Notes under the pieces: model-generated
Database searches by the model: none
What the model saw: only the letters and a program-made list of their open reading frames with translations
What the model was told of the DNA's origin: nothing
Part shown: positions 1 through 8,438 of the stretch, one piece after another
Layout: every line of letters begins with the position of its first letter
Position numbering within the stretch: position 1 is the stretch's first letter
Translations under genes and position numbers: made by a program
NCBI GenBank assembly: GCA_964501915.1
Contig: CAZCVP010000038.1
Span: 1-47,025 of the forward strand
Direction: 5' to 3'
DNA length: 47,025 bases
Source: CAYFPX01 sp964501915
GTDB taxonomy: Bacteria > Myxococcota_A > UBA796 > CAJQPC01

Positions 1-586
1 TCCAGCCCGTGAGCACCGCCACGGCGATCGCACCCCCGGCACGGGCGCAGGCCACGTCGGCCGGGGTGTCGCCGATGACCACCGTGCGGCCGAAGTCCAG
101 CCCCAGGCCTCGGGCCCGGCGCTCGGCCACCGGGACCAGGTCGTCGCGATCGCCGGAGTCGTCGCCGAAGGCACCGACCTCGAAGGCCTCCCAGAGGTCG
201 AAGCAGCCCAGCTTCAGGCGAGCCCCCCCTCGCCAGTTCCCGGTGAGCAGTCCGTTCACGCCCACCCCGGCGGTGGCGGTGAGCGCCTCCCGCACGCCCG
301 GATGCAGGACCATGACCTCCCGCATGCTCTCGAGCACTTCCGGCAGGCGCGCGAGGTAGGCCTCGCGGAGCACCTCCGCCGACCGGGGCCCGAAGGGCAG
401 GCCCGCGAGCCGATGGGCCCGCTCGGTGATGCCCGGGTCCGTGGCCCCACCGAAGGACACCCGGTCGAAGGCCCCCGCGACCCCGTAGAGCGCCTCGAAG
501 GCCAGGTCCAGCGCCCGCCGTCCCGCTCCGGCGGAGCTGAGCACGGTGCCGTCGATGTCGTAGAGGAAGAGCGCCCCGCCGCTCAC
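1..586 (-). CDS. HAD-superfamily phosphatase, phosphoglycolate phosphatase-like (3' end outside window)
   Basis: Reading the minus strand from a GTG at 586, the frame stays open to the window edge (about 195 codons). It carries the HAD signature: a DxDGT nucleophile motif (YDIDGT) near residue 10, a motif II of the LLTGN type, and a C-terminal GDTPADV acidic motif. A helical cap region lies between the nucleophile and motif II. This order fits Cof-less, Gph-like HAD hydrolases that remove phosphate from small metabolites such as phosphoglycolate; the substrate cannot be read from the sequence. The GTG overlaps the nadD stop by 4 bp (GTGA), so the two are translationally coupled. The C-terminus and stop lie beyond position 1. 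Confidence 0.85.
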   Translation of the reverse strand, partial: MSGGALFLYDIDGTVLSSAGAGRRALDLAFEALYGVAGAFDRVSFGGATDPGITERAHRLAGLPFGPRSAEVLREAYLARLPEVLESMREVMVLHPGVREALTATAGVGVNGLLTGNWRGGARLKLGCFDLWEAFEVGAFGDDSGDRDDLVPVAERRARGLGLDFGRTVVIGDTPADVACARAGGAIAVAVLTGW

Positions 587-1140
587 TCCGAGGCTCCCCG
601 GTAGGACCCGGGCAGGAGCGCAGCCACCGACGAGGTCACGAGGTGGCCCCAGGGCCGTCCGCCGGCCAGGCGGTCCCGCAGGTCCGTGGACGAGACCTCG
701 GGAAAGGTCGGCGCGTCGTCGAGCGGGGCGAACCCCGGACGCCCGACGACGATCGGCGAGAACTCGCGCTCGATGGCAGGCCAGGCCTTCCAGTCGGCGC
801 TCTGGGCCACGGCATCGGCCCCCACGAGCAGGCGGAGGCGCACGTCGGGGTGCCGACCCGCCAACCCCCGCAGGGTGTCGATGGTGTAGCTGGGCGCGGG
901 AAGCTCCCGCTCCAGGTCCAACACCTCCACCGGCAGGGCGAGGTCGCGACACAGGGCCCGGCACAGGGCCAGGCGCTCCTCGAACGGGGCGAGGGCCTTG
1001 TCGAAGGCATGGCGCCAGGTCGGCACCAGCCAGACCGCATCGGCGCGCCCGGTCCAGATCACCCACGCCGCGACGAGGCCGTGGGCGACGTGTGGGGGGT
1101 TGAAGCTGCCCCCATAGACAGCGATCGTGGACCGGCTCAT
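583..1140 (-). CDS. nadD: Nicotinate-nucleotide adenylyltransferase
   Basis: NadD transfers AMP from ATP to nicotinate mononucleotide, giving deamido-NAD in NAD synthesis in the cytoplasm. The N-terminus has the nucleotidyltransferase motif GGSFNPPHVAH. The C-terminal half has the second family motif in the form VSSTDLRDRLAGG (usually ISSTxIR). Length, about 185 residues, is normal. The ATG at 1140 is chosen because it places the GxFxPxH motif about 8 residues in, as usual. An in-frame GTG at 1158 would add six residues and overlap a possible -10 box (TGATAA, 1152-1157 on the minus strand). It is divergent from murI with only 51 bp between the starts. The common neighbour rsfS is not seen. 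Confidence 0.93.
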   Translation of the reverse strand: MSRSTIAVYGGSFNPPHVAHGLVAAWVIWTGRADAVWLVPTWRHAFDKALAPFEERLALCRALCRDLALPVEVLDLERELPAPSYTIDTLRGLAGRHPDVRLRLLVGADAVAQSADWKAWPAIEREFSPIVVGRPGFAPLDDAPTFPEVSSTDLRDRLAGGRPWGHLVTSSVAALLPGSYRGASE

Positions 1141-1191
1141 CGACCGAGGCGTTATCACGACGAGGCTCGATGCAGGGGAAAGTGGCTGCCG

Positions 1192-2022
1192 ATGCCAGAT
1201 GACCGCGCCATCGGCGTCTTCGACTCCGGAATCGGTGGACTGACCGTGCTGGCGGCGCTGGCGCAGGTGCTGCCGGCGGAGTCGCTCCTGTACCTGGGGG
1301 ACACGGCCCGGGTCCCCTACGGCACGCGTTCCCCGCGGACCGTGCTCCGCTACGCCTCACAGGTCGCCGACCACCTCGTCGCCCACGACGTGAAGGCGAT
1401 GGTGGTGGCCTGCAACACCGCGAGCACCCACGCGCTGGACCGCCTCTCCGCCTGCGGAGCGGAACTGGGCATCCCGGTGTTCGGAGTGATCGAGCCCGGT
1501 GTGCGCCAGGCCGTGGCTCGAACCCGCTCCGGGAGGGTCGTCGTGCTGGGCACCGAAGGCACCGTGCGGGGGGGGCGCTACCAGGCCCTGCTCCGCGAGG
1601 CCGGAGTCACCTGCCAGGCCATCGCCTGCCCCCTGTTCGTGTCCCTCGCCGAGGAGGGCTGGCACACCGGGGAGATCGCCAGGATGGTGGCGGCCAAATA
1701 CCTGTCCGGCATCGACCCCGAGGCCGACACGGTGATCCTGGGCTGCACCCACTTCCCCCTGCTCCGAGACGCGATCTCGGCGAGGATGCCCCACGCCGAC
1801 CTCGTGGACTCGGCCTCGGCCACCGCCGCGGCCGTCGCCGAGGCCCTGGCGGACCAGGACCTGCTGGCCGAGGGCGGCGACCCCGGACTCGGCTTCCTCG
1901 TCACCGACAACCTGGAGCGCTTCCACAGCGTCGGCACCCGCTTCCTGGGGCGGACCCCGGAGCCCGTGGAGCTTGTCGACCTGGTCGCCGGCGTTGGCCC
2001 GTTCACGCGGGTGGCGGGGTGA
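1192..2022 (+). CDS. murI: Glutamate racemase
   Basis: Interconverts L- and D-glutamate to supply D-Glu for peptidoglycan stem peptides. At 276 residues it is family length. The two catalytic cysteines are visible: C74 in VVACNTAS and C185 in ILGCTHFPLL. The substrate-binding DSGIGG lies at D11 and LGDTARVPYG at about residues 35-44. The ATG at 1192 is taken because the DSG motif then sits at the usual place; the frame is open further upstream, but that stretch is only the antisense of nadD. First gene of a plus-strand operon: the ftsE GTG overlaps its stop (GTGA). This ties D-Glu supply to division and wall-hydrolase control genes. Confidence 0.95.
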   Translation: MPDDRAIGVFDSGIGGLTVLAALAQVLPAESLLYLGDTARVPYGTRSPRTVLRYASQVADHLVAHDVKAMVVACNTASTHALDRLSACGAELGIPVFGVIEPGVRQAVARTRSGRVVVLGTEGTVRGGRYQALLREAGVTCQAIACPLFVSLAEEGWHTGEIARMVAAKYLSGIDPEADTVILGCTHFPLLRDAISARMPHADLVDSASATAAAVAEALADQDLLAEGGDPGLGFLVTDNLERFHSVGTRFLGRTPEPVELVDLVAGVGPFTRVAG

Positions 2023-2672
2023 TCCGCCTCTACCACGTGAGCAAGACCTACGGCGGTCAGCACGCCCTGGACGACGTCTCCGTCCAGGTGCCCAAGGGGC
2101 AGTTCGCCTACGTCACCGGCCCCTCCGGCGCCGGCAAGAGCACTCTGTTGAAGCTGCTCTACGGCGCCGAGCGCCCCACCTCCGGCAAGCTGCTGGTGGG
2201 CGGCGTCGACGCCTCAAAGCTCAACGGGCGCCAGCTCCCCTTCCTCCGTCGCAACATCGGCGTGGTCTTCCAGGACTTCAAGCTCATCCCCAACCGCAAC
2301 GTCTACGACAACGTCGGCCTGGCCCTGGAGGTCCTCGGCACGCCGAGGGTCCAGATCGACCGGCGCGTGCGGGCCGTGCTCAACACGGTCGGCCTGATGG
2401 GCAAGGAGCAGCGCTTGCCCGAAGCCCTGTCCGGCGGGGAGCAGCAGCGCGTCGCCGTGGCCCGGGCGATCATCAACGACCCGGCGATCATCCTCGCCGA
2501 CGAGCCTACCGGCAACCTCGACGGTGCGATGGCCGTCGAGGTGATGGAGATCCTGCGGGCCGTGAACCTGCGCGGCACCACGGTCTTCGTCGCCACCCAC
2601 GACGCGGCCCTGATCAACCGCTTCCCCGCCCGTCGACTCCACTTCGACAGCGGCAAGCTCGTGAGCTCCTGA
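2019..2672 (+). CDS. ftsE: Cell-division ABC transporter ATPase FtsE
   Basis: ATPase subunit of the FtsEX complex at the inner-membrane division site. FtsEX does not transport; ATP turnover is passed through FtsX to periplasmic activators of wall hydrolases. Visible motifs: Walker A GPSGAGKST near residue 36, Q-loop in VVFQDFKL, ABC signature LSGGEQQR, Walker B IILADEPTGNLD, and switch His in ATHD. At 217 residues it is FtsE-sized (about 220) and lacks extra domains. The GTG start overlaps the murI stop, and the stop overlaps the ftsX ATG (TGATG). The following ftsX and envC-like genes make the FtsE assignment firm over the similar LolD/MacB ATPases. Confidence 0.95.
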   Translation: MIRLYHVSKTYGGQHALDDVSVQVPKGQFAYVTGPSGAGKSTLLKLLYGAERPTSGKLLVGGVDASKLNGRQLPFLRRNIGVVFQDFKLIPNRNVYDNVGLALEVLGTPRVQIDRRVRAVLNTVGLMGKEQRLPEALSGGEQQRVAVARAIINDPAIILADEPTGNLDGAMAVEVMEILRAVNLRGTTVFVATHDAALINRFPARRLHFDSGKLVSS

Positions 2673-3571
2673 TGAGCGGCACCACGCCCCACGTGCTCCG
2701 GAGGGCCCTGCGCTCCCTCTGGGAGAACCGCTCGCTGAACCTCGTGGCCTCGGGCGTCATCGCCGCCGCGCTGATGCTGGCGGGGGTGTACCTGACCGTC
2801 ATCGTGAACCTGGAGGGCATGGTCTCGTCCTGGGAGCGAGACGTGCACGTCTCGGCCTACTTCTACGCCGACGTGCCCGTGGACCGGCGCTTCGCCATCA
2901 AGGACGACATCGCCCGGCTGACCGAGGTCGCCTCCGTGCGCTACCTCTCCGAGGAGGACGCCCGCGCGTACCTGGGCGAGAAGGTGCCCGAGGTCTCGCC
3001 GATCCTCGACGAGCTCGGAGAGGGCGTGCTGCCGGCGTCGCTCGAGATCACCCTCGTGGACCAGTTCACCGGCTCCCAGGAGGTCGGGACCTTCGCCGAG
3101 CAGCTCAAGGGTCCGGACTTCGAGGAGGTGGACTATGGCCAGGAGTGGGTCCAGCGCTTCAACACCTTCCTCTCGCTGCTCCAGGCCCTGGGCGTCGCCC
3201 TCGGGGCGCTGATCCTCACCGCCTCGGTGTTCCTGGTGGCCAACGCGATGCACCTGGTCATCTACACCCGGCGGGCCGAGCTGGAGACCATGAAGCTGGT
3301 CGGCGCGACCTGGGCCTTCATCAGCACCCCGTTCCTCATCGAGGGCGCCCTCCAGGGCCTCTTCGGCGCCGCCCTCGCCGTCGCCGGTGTCTACGGCCTC
3401 CACCACTTCCTGCTGCTCCGCCTCCAGGACTACCTGCACCTGGCCCTGGGCAGCGAGACCCTGGCCTTCCTGCCCGCCGGCCACCTGGTCGGCCTCGCCG
3501 CGGCCGGGGTCGTGCTGGGCGTGCTCGGCTGCCTCACCGCCGTGCGGCGCTTCTGGGGAGCGGCGGCTTGA
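2672..3571 (+). CDS. ftsX: Cell-division permease-like protein FtsX
   Basis: Membrane partner of FtsE, 299 residues. A short cytoplasmic N-terminus is followed by TM1 (about residues 24-46) and a large periplasmic loop (about 50-165) with the family-typical stretch VRYLSEEDA. Three more membrane segments follow in the C-terminal FtsX domain, with YTRRAELETMKLVGAT, the coupling-helix region conserved in FtsX, between TM2 and TM3. The periplasmic loop is the part that binds EnvC in E. coli; the next gene encodes such a partner. Overlaps ftsE by one base and the next gene by four (TTGA). Confidence 0.95.
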   Translation: MSGTTPHVLRRALRSLWENRSLNLVASGVIAAALMLAGVYLTVIVNLEGMVSSWERDVHVSAYFYADVPVDRRFAIKDDIARLTEVASVRYLSEEDARAYLGEKVPEVSPILDELGEGVLPASLEITLVDQFTGSQEVGTFAEQLKGPDFEEVDYGQEWVQRFNTFLSLLQALGVALGALILTASVFLVANAMHLVIYTRRAELETMKLVGATWAFISTPFLIEGALQGLFGAALAVAGVYGLHHFLLLRLQDYLHLALGSETLAFLPAGHLVGLAAAGVVLGVLGCLTAVRRFWGAAA

Positions 3572-4677
3572 TCCGGCTGCTGGTCCTGATCCTGCTGGTG
3601 CTCGTGCCGGGGACGAGCGCCCAGGACGACCCCTCCCGCGACCTCGCCCGCGCCAAGATGGACGAGCGCCAGGTGCTCTCCGAGCTGGCCGACCTGGACA
3701 AGGAGCTGGTCACGGTGGAGCAGGAGCTCGCGGGCCTGCGCCGGCGCGCCGACGACCTCGACCAGCAGCGCATCGCCAGCGAGGACGCGCTGTCGGCCTC
3801 CCGCGTGGGCCTGGACCGCCTGCGCAGCGAGGTCGCCGACCACTGCCGGGCCCTCTACCGCCTGAACCGGCGGGGCATCGCTCGCATCATCTTCTCCGCC
3901 GACGACCCGGCGGACCTGAGGCGCAGGACCCGCTACCTGCTGGCGATCCTCAAGTCCGACCGGGTCCGCTTCCGCCGCTTCCTGGACCAGGTCGAGCGCA
4001 AGCAGGCGGCGCTGGGTCGGGTGGAGTCGGACCGGGCGGCGCTGTCCGCGCTCCAGGCCGAAGTGCGCCTGCGCGAGTCCACCGTGCGCGACACGCGGGC
4101 CCGCAAGCTCGGGCTGCTCGAGGAGGTGCGGACCCGTCGCAGCCTCGCCCTGGCGGCCCTGGCCGACCGGGAGTCCTCCTCCCGCTCGCTGGGGCGGGAC
4201 GCCGGGAGCTGGACGCCCACCCCGGACGCCGCCCCGCTGGACGGTCCGGACATCCGGACCCTGAAGGGCAAGCTCCCCTGCCCCACCAGCGGCACCCTGA
4301 TGCGAGGCTACGGGACCTACACCGACCCGTCGTCGGGGACCCGCACCAAGAACAAGGGCATCGACATCCAGGCCACCCGCTACACCCCGATCCGGGCGGT
4401 CGCCGACGGCTACGTCGCCACCACCCGCAACGTCCGGGGCTGGGGGCTCACCGTCGTGCTCGACCACGGCAACGACGTCACCACCGTCTACACCCACCTC
4501 GTCTCCGTGGAGGTGCGCCCCGGGCAGCGGGTGCCGGCGGGCGAGAAGATCGGCCTGGTCGGTGAGACCGGGGTGACCGACGACCTCGGCCCGCGTCTCC
4601 ACTTCGAGGTGAAGTACCACGGGACCTCGCAGAACCCGACCCGGTGGCTGCGCCGGGGCTGCATCCAGGGTGCCTGA
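3568..4677 (+). CDS. envC: EnvC-like murein hydrolase activator (coiled coil plus degenerate LytM domain)
   Basis: Starts at a TTG overlapping the ftsX stop (TTGA), which puts a signal peptide (RLLVLILLVLVPGTSAQ) at the N-terminus. Residues about 25-215 are heptad-rich coiled coil; residues about 240-369 are an M23/LytM fold. Against active M23 enzymes (HxxxD, H, HxH), the first zinc His is N262 and the first His of HxH is R343, while D266, H310 and H345 remain. It should therefore not be a working endopeptidase, which fits EnvC, a catalytically dead LytM protein that activates N-acetylmuramoyl amidases under FtsEX control. Position right after ftsEX supports this. No amidase gene is in the window. 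Confidence 0.9.
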   Translation: MIRLLVLILLVLVPGTSAQDDPSRDLARAKMDERQVLSELADLDKELVTVEQELAGLRRRADDLDQQRIASEDALSASRVGLDRLRSEVADHCRALYRLNRRGIARIIFSADDPADLRRRTRYLLAILKSDRVRFRRFLDQVERKQAALGRVESDRAALSALQAEVRLRESTVRDTRARKLGLLEEVRTRRSLALAALADRESSSRSLGRDAGSWTPTPDAAPLDGPDIRTLKGKLPCPTSGTLMRGYGTYTDPSSGTRTKNKGIDIQATRYTPIRAVADGYVATTRNVRGWGLTVVLDHGNDVTTVYTHLVSVEVRPGQRVPAGEKIGLVGETGVTDDLGPRLHFEVKYHGTSQNPTRWLRRGCIQGA

Positions 4678-4704
4678 CCGTGCTTGCCGTGCCAGGATGA
4701 GCCT

Positions 4705-6033
4705 GTGAGGTGGACCACCACCAAGGCCTTCGTGCTCACGCTCGGCGTGTTCGGTGGAGGGCTCTACGCCGGCGCGTCGGTCATCGGGGCGTCCTACGCC
4801 GCGGGGGCGAGCCCCTACGCCAGCCTGGATACCTTCGCCCGCGCCATCAGCCACATCGAGCGCCACTACGTGGAGGCCTTCGAGCCGTCGGAGCTGGTCT
4901 ACCGCTCTCTCGACGGGCTCGCGGACAGCCTCGATGACCACACGCTCTTCCTCGACCCCGACGCCTACCGCCAGCTCCTGGAGGACTCCGCGGGGGCCTA
5001 CAGCGGCATCGGCGTCGAGGTGCGCCCCCACGCCCGGGGCGGCCTGGAGATCGTCGACGTGGTCCCTGGAGGTCCAGCGGCCGTCGCAGGGGTGCAGGTG
5101 GCCGATCGGATCGTCGCCGTCGACGGCGAGGACGTGGTCGCCCTGCCCTTCCGGGACGCCGTGGAGCGGGTGCGCGGTCCGCGCGGGCAGCCCGTGCTCC
5201 TGGAGATCGATCGAGAGGATGCACCCGCTCGGCTGGAGCTCTCCGTGGTGCGGGACGAGGTCCACACCCTCGCGGCGCGGGGGGAGCTCGTGGAGCCCGG
5301 CCTCGGCTACGTGAGGCTCGAGCAGTTCCGGCGCCACGCCGGCGAGGAATTCGAGGCCGCCCTGGCGCAGCTCCAGGAGGAGACCCCACTCAGCGGCCTG
5401 GTCCTCGACCTGCGAGACAACCCGGGCGGCCTGCTCGAAGAGGCCGTGACGGTGGTGGACGCCCTGATCGCCGAAGGCACCATCGTCACGACCGAGGGCC
5501 GCAGCGCCGGCGCCAGCGAGACCCACGCCGCCACGGCGGCCAGCTCCGACCTGCTCGATGCCCGTGTCGTCGTGCTGGTGGACGGCACCTCGGCCAGCGC
5601 CGCCGAGATCGTCGCCGGGGCACTCCAGGACCACGGGCGGGCCACCATCCTCGGCCAGCCCACCTACGGCAAGGGCTCGGTGCAGTCCGTGTTCGAGTAC
5701 CAGGACCGCAGCGCCCTGCGGCTCACCGTGGCGCGCTACCACCTCCCCTCCGGTCGCTCCATCGAAGAGGACGGCGGCGTGGTTCCCGACGTGGTCCAGA
5801 GCCTCGCAGCCCCCGCGTCGGACGCGGCGGCCCGTCTCCGCGCCCGGCTCCAGGACCTCGAGGGCATCGACGAGCCCCAGCGCCAGGAGCTGCTCCACCT
5901 GCTCCAGAGCCTGGAGGTGGCCCCCAGCGCAGAGGCCGGACCGCCCCGCTTCTCGGGCCCGGCCCTGGACCGGGCCGAGACCGATCTCCAGCTCCGAGCC
6001 GCCCTGGCGCTGGCCCGCGGCGAGACCCGCTGA
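4705..6033 (+). CDS. S41 family C-terminal processing peptidase (CtpA-like)
   Basis: Periplasmic serine protease that trims proteins from the C-terminus. The N-terminus has a membrane or signal segment (AFVLTLGVFGGGLYAGASV). A PDZ domain (about residues 95-175, with GIGVEV and VVPGGPAAVAGV) precedes the catalytic domain. The Ser-Lys dyad is S298 in DGTSASAAE and K323 in YGKGSVQ, with the 25-residue spacing usual for the family. The GTG at 4705 has an AGGA box about 8 bases upstream and is preferred to the in-frame TTG at 4684. Length about 442 residues. It lies between the envC-like and yibQ-like genes, so it probably acts on envelope or wall-hydrolase proteins; substrate unknown. Confidence 0.92.
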   Translation: MRWTTTKAFVLTLGVFGGGLYAGASVIGASYAAGASPYASLDTFARAISHIERHYVEAFEPSELVYRSLDGLADSLDDHTLFLDPDAYRQLLEDSAGAYSGIGVEVRPHARGGLEIVDVVPGGPAAVAGVQVADRIVAVDGEDVVALPFRDAVERVRGPRGQPVLLEIDREDAPARLELSVVRDEVHTLAARGELVEPGLGYVRLEQFRRHAGEEFEAALAQLQEETPLSGLVLDLRDNPGGLLEEAVTVVDALIAEGTIVTTEGRSAGASETHAATAASSDLLDARVVVLVDGTSASAAEIVAGALQDHGRATILGQPTYGKGSVQSVFEYQDRSALRLTVARYHLPSGRSIEEDGGVVPDVVQSLAAPASDAAARLRARLQDLEGIDEPQRQELLHLLQSLEVAPSAEAGPPRFSGPALDRAETDLQLRAALALARGETR

Positions 6034-6035
6034 CC

Positions 6036-7073
6036 GTGCGTCGCGCCCTGGTCGCCCTGGCGGCGCTGACCCTCGGACTGTTCCTCATCGGTCGGGCCAC
6101 CTGGTGGATCTCCGAGGGCTGGATCCAGGGCGAGGCCCCGGTGGCCGCCGCGGTGCAGCTCCAGCCGGCCCTGCTCCAGGAGGTCCTCGACGCCTCGCTC
6201 CTGCCGGCGGTGCTCGGGCGGGCCCAGCTCCTCGAGGCCGAGGCCGGGGAGGAGGTGGACCCCCAGGGGGCCTGGATGGCCCGCTCCAGCCGCTACCAGC
6301 TCGAGCCGGGGGAGGACCCCGAGGCCATCGCTTCGCGCCTGCGAGGGCTCGCCCTCGACGCCCTGCCCGGGGCCGAGGTCTACATCACCCCTCGGGACGA
6401 CCTGGAGGTCAGCGTCCGCTTCTACGCCGGCAAGCGGCTCGTCCATCACCTCACCCTCGTGCCCACGCTCGAGGAGGCCCCCCAGCGCGGCGGGCGGCCG
6501 GCCCTGGTGGCCCTCGTCATCCTCGGCCTCGGGGAGGACGCACGCCTCGACCAGCGCGTCCTGGCGTCGAGGTTCCCACTCTCCGTCGGCATCGTCCCCT
6601 TCAGCCCCTTCGCGCTGCGCATGTCCCGCGAGGCGGCCCGGAACCACAAGGAGATCCTGGTGGAGCTCCCGGAGAGTGTCACGACGGTCGCCAGGTCCAG
6701 CGAGGCGGTCCTCGCCGTGCCCGGCGCCACGGGAGTGGTGCTGCGAGGCCCCCCGGTCGCCCTGCCCGTCGAGCTGCTGGTCACCCGGTCGATGGTGCTC
6801 TTCGACGCCGTGGGCGACGCCGAGGGGGTGGCGCTGCGCGCCGCCCGGGAGCAGGGCGTGCCCCTGGTGCGGCGACACGACGCGCTCGAAGGCGACCTGA
6901 TGGCGCGGCTGAACCGGGCCCACCACATGGCGCGCAAGCTGGGGGGGGTGGTCCTGGTCATCGATGCCGACGACGACGGCCTGGGCCAGGTGCTGGCCTG
7001 GCTCGCCGAGGCCGAGAAGCGGGACCTGAGGCCGGCCTATCTCACCGAGGTCGCCGGACTGAGCCCGCGCTGA
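6036..7073 (+). CDS. Divergent polysaccharide deacetylase family protein (YibQ-like)
   Basis: GTG start 2 bp after the protease stop. An N-terminal signal or anchor (ALVALAALTLGLFLIGRATWW) is followed by a poorly conserved region and, from about residue 160, a divergent polysaccharide deacetylase domain: the first strand ALVILGLGEDARLDQRVL, then FPLSVGIVPFSPFALRMSREA and HKEILVELPE. In the family the first strand normally reads IDDLG; here it is ILGLG, so both acidic residues are absent. The enzyme may be inactive. In E. coli yibQ follows envC directly, so its presence in this ftsEX-envC operon fits a conserved link, though the role of YibQ is not established. Length 345 residues. Last gene of the operon. 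Confidence 0.82.
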   Translation: MRRALVALAALTLGLFLIGRATWWISEGWIQGEAPVAAAVQLQPALLQEVLDASLLPAVLGRAQLLEAEAGEEVDPQGAWMARSSRYQLEPGEDPEAIASRLRGLALDALPGAEVYITPRDDLEVSVRFYAGKRLVHHLTLVPTLEEAPQRGGRPALVALVILGLGEDARLDQRVLASRFPLSVGIVPFSPFALRMSREAARNHKEILVELPESVTTVARSSEAVLAVPGATGVVLRGPPVALPVELLVTRSMVLFDAVGDAEGVALRAAREQGVPLVRRHDALEGDLMARLNRAHHMARKLGGVVLVIDADDDGLGQVLAWLAEAEKRDLRPAYLTEVAGLSPR

Positions 7074-7086
7074 GGCCCACCCTCAG
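7070..7086. terminator. Small hairpin between convergent genes
   Basis: A 6-bp stem, CTGAGG / CCTCAG, with loop CCCAC spans the two stop codons of the converging yibQ-like and rimO genes. There is no following T-run on either strand, so it would be a weak terminator at best. Confidence 0.3.
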
Positions 7087-8429
7087 ACGAGCTCGCCGAC
7101 GAGGTCGTAGGCCGAGGCCTGGACGATGCGACAGGGCACCACGTCGCCGGCGCGGATGCCGGCCGGGGCCCGTGTCACGTAGACCTGGCCGTCGACCTCC
7201 GGGGCCTGGGTGGGCAGCCGGGCGACCAGCAGCGACTCGTGCTCGTCGGACTGGCCGTCCATCATCACGTCGAGCTCCCGGCCCACGAGGGCCTCGTGCT
7301 GCTCCAGCGAGATGCCCGCCTGGAGCTGCATCAGCCGAGCCTGGCGCTCGAGCTTCAGCTCCTCGGGGACCTGGTCGTCGAAGGTCGCCGCGTCCGTGCC
7401 CTCCTCCTGGTGGTAGGTGAAGACCCCCACCCGGCTGAAGCGCCAGGTCTGGAGGAAGTCCTCCAGCTCGCGCACGTCGGCCTCCGTCTCGCCGGGAAAG
7501 CCGACGATGAAGGTGGTGCGCAGGGCGATGTCCGGGACCGCACGGCGCACGCGCTCCAGGATCCGGTCCTGACCGGCCCGGGTCACGCCACGGCGCATGC
7601 GCTTGAGCATCGGTCCCGAGGCGTGCTGGAGCGGCATGTCCAGGTAGGGCACCACCCCGGGCTCACTGGCGATGACCTCCAGGAGCCGATCGGGCAGCCC
7701 GATCGGGTAGGCGTAGTGGATGCGCAGCCAGCGCAGCCCCTCGATCGTCGCCAGTGCCACCAGCAGGTCCGCCAGGCGGGGTCGCCCATAGAGGTCCCGG
7801 CCATAGGCGGTGGAGTCCTGGGAGATGAGGTTGAGCTCCCGCACGCCCTCCGCGACCAGCCGGGCCCCCTCGGTCACCAGCGACTCGATGCTGCGGGACC
7901 GGAGCCGGCCCCGCAGGGTGGGGATGATGCAGAAGGCGCAGCGGTGGTTGCAGCCCTCGGAGATCTTCAGGTAGGCGCTGTGCCGCGACCAGGAGTGGAC
8001 CCGGGGGGTGGACTCGTCGTGCTGGTAGAGCGGGGTGTCGACGTAGGAGCGCGGCGCCGCTCCAGCCCGAGCGCTCAGGACCTCGTCGATGCGGTGGTAC
8101 TCGCCCGTGCCCAGGAAGTGGTCGACCTCCGGCAGCTCGCCCTCGAGGCCGGTGCCGTAGCGCTGGACCATGCAGCCGGTCACGACCAGCTTCTCGCAGG
8201 ACCCCGTCTCCTTGAGCGCCGCCATCGACAGCACCGTCTCGATGGACTCCTCGGTGGCCGGCTGGATGAAGGAGCAGGTGTTGACGATGATGACTTCGGC
8301 GCCCTCGGGCTCGTCCACCAGCTCGTACTGGCGGGTGTCGAGGAGCTTGCCGACCATCACCTCGGAGTCGACCCGGTTCTTCGGGCAGCCGAGGGAGACG
8401 AGGTGGACCTTGCGGGAGGGCGCTGCCAA
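7083..8429 (-). CDS. rimO: Ribosomal protein S12 methylthiotransferase RimO
   Basis: Radical-SAM enzyme that adds a methylthio group to an aspartate of ribosomal protein S12. The N-terminal UPF0004 domain has cluster cysteines C15 (SLGCPKNRVDSE), C52 and C86. The radical-SAM triad CxxxCxxC is C160, C164 and C167 in GCNHRCAFC. A C-terminal TRAM domain ends the protein. SLGCPKN and the length of 448 residues fit RimO rather than MiaB. Start is TTG at 8429, nine bases after the lolA stop; no strong ribosome site is seen, so expression is probably coupled to lolA. Confidence 0.93.
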   Translation of the reverse strand: MAAPSRKVHLVSLGCPKNRVDSEVMVGKLLDTRQYELVDEPEGAEVIIVNTCSFIQPATEESIETVLSMAALKETGSCEKLVVTGCMVQRYGTGLEGELPEVDHFLGTGEYHRIDEVLSARAGAAPRSYVDTPLYQHDESTPRVHSWSRHSAYLKISEGCNHRCAFCIIPTLRGRLRSRSIESLVTEGARLVAEGVRELNLISQDSTAYGRDLYGRPRLADLLVALATIEGLRWLRIHYAYPIGLPDRLLEVIASEPGVVPYLDMPLQHASGPMLKRMRRGVTRAGQDRILERVRRAVPDIALRTTFIVGFPGETEADVRELEDFLQTWRFSRVGVFTYHQEEGTDAATFDDQVPEELKLERQARLMQLQAGISLEQHEALVGRELDVMMDGQSDEHESLLVARLPTQAPEVDGQVYVTRAPAGIRAGDVVPCRIVQASAYDLVGELV

Positions 8430-8438
8430 GGTCGTCTG

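Noticed and set aside
1141..1158. Upstream GTG start for nadD at 1158
   Set aside because: It pushes the nucleotidyltransferase motif too far in and overlaps a likely -10 box.
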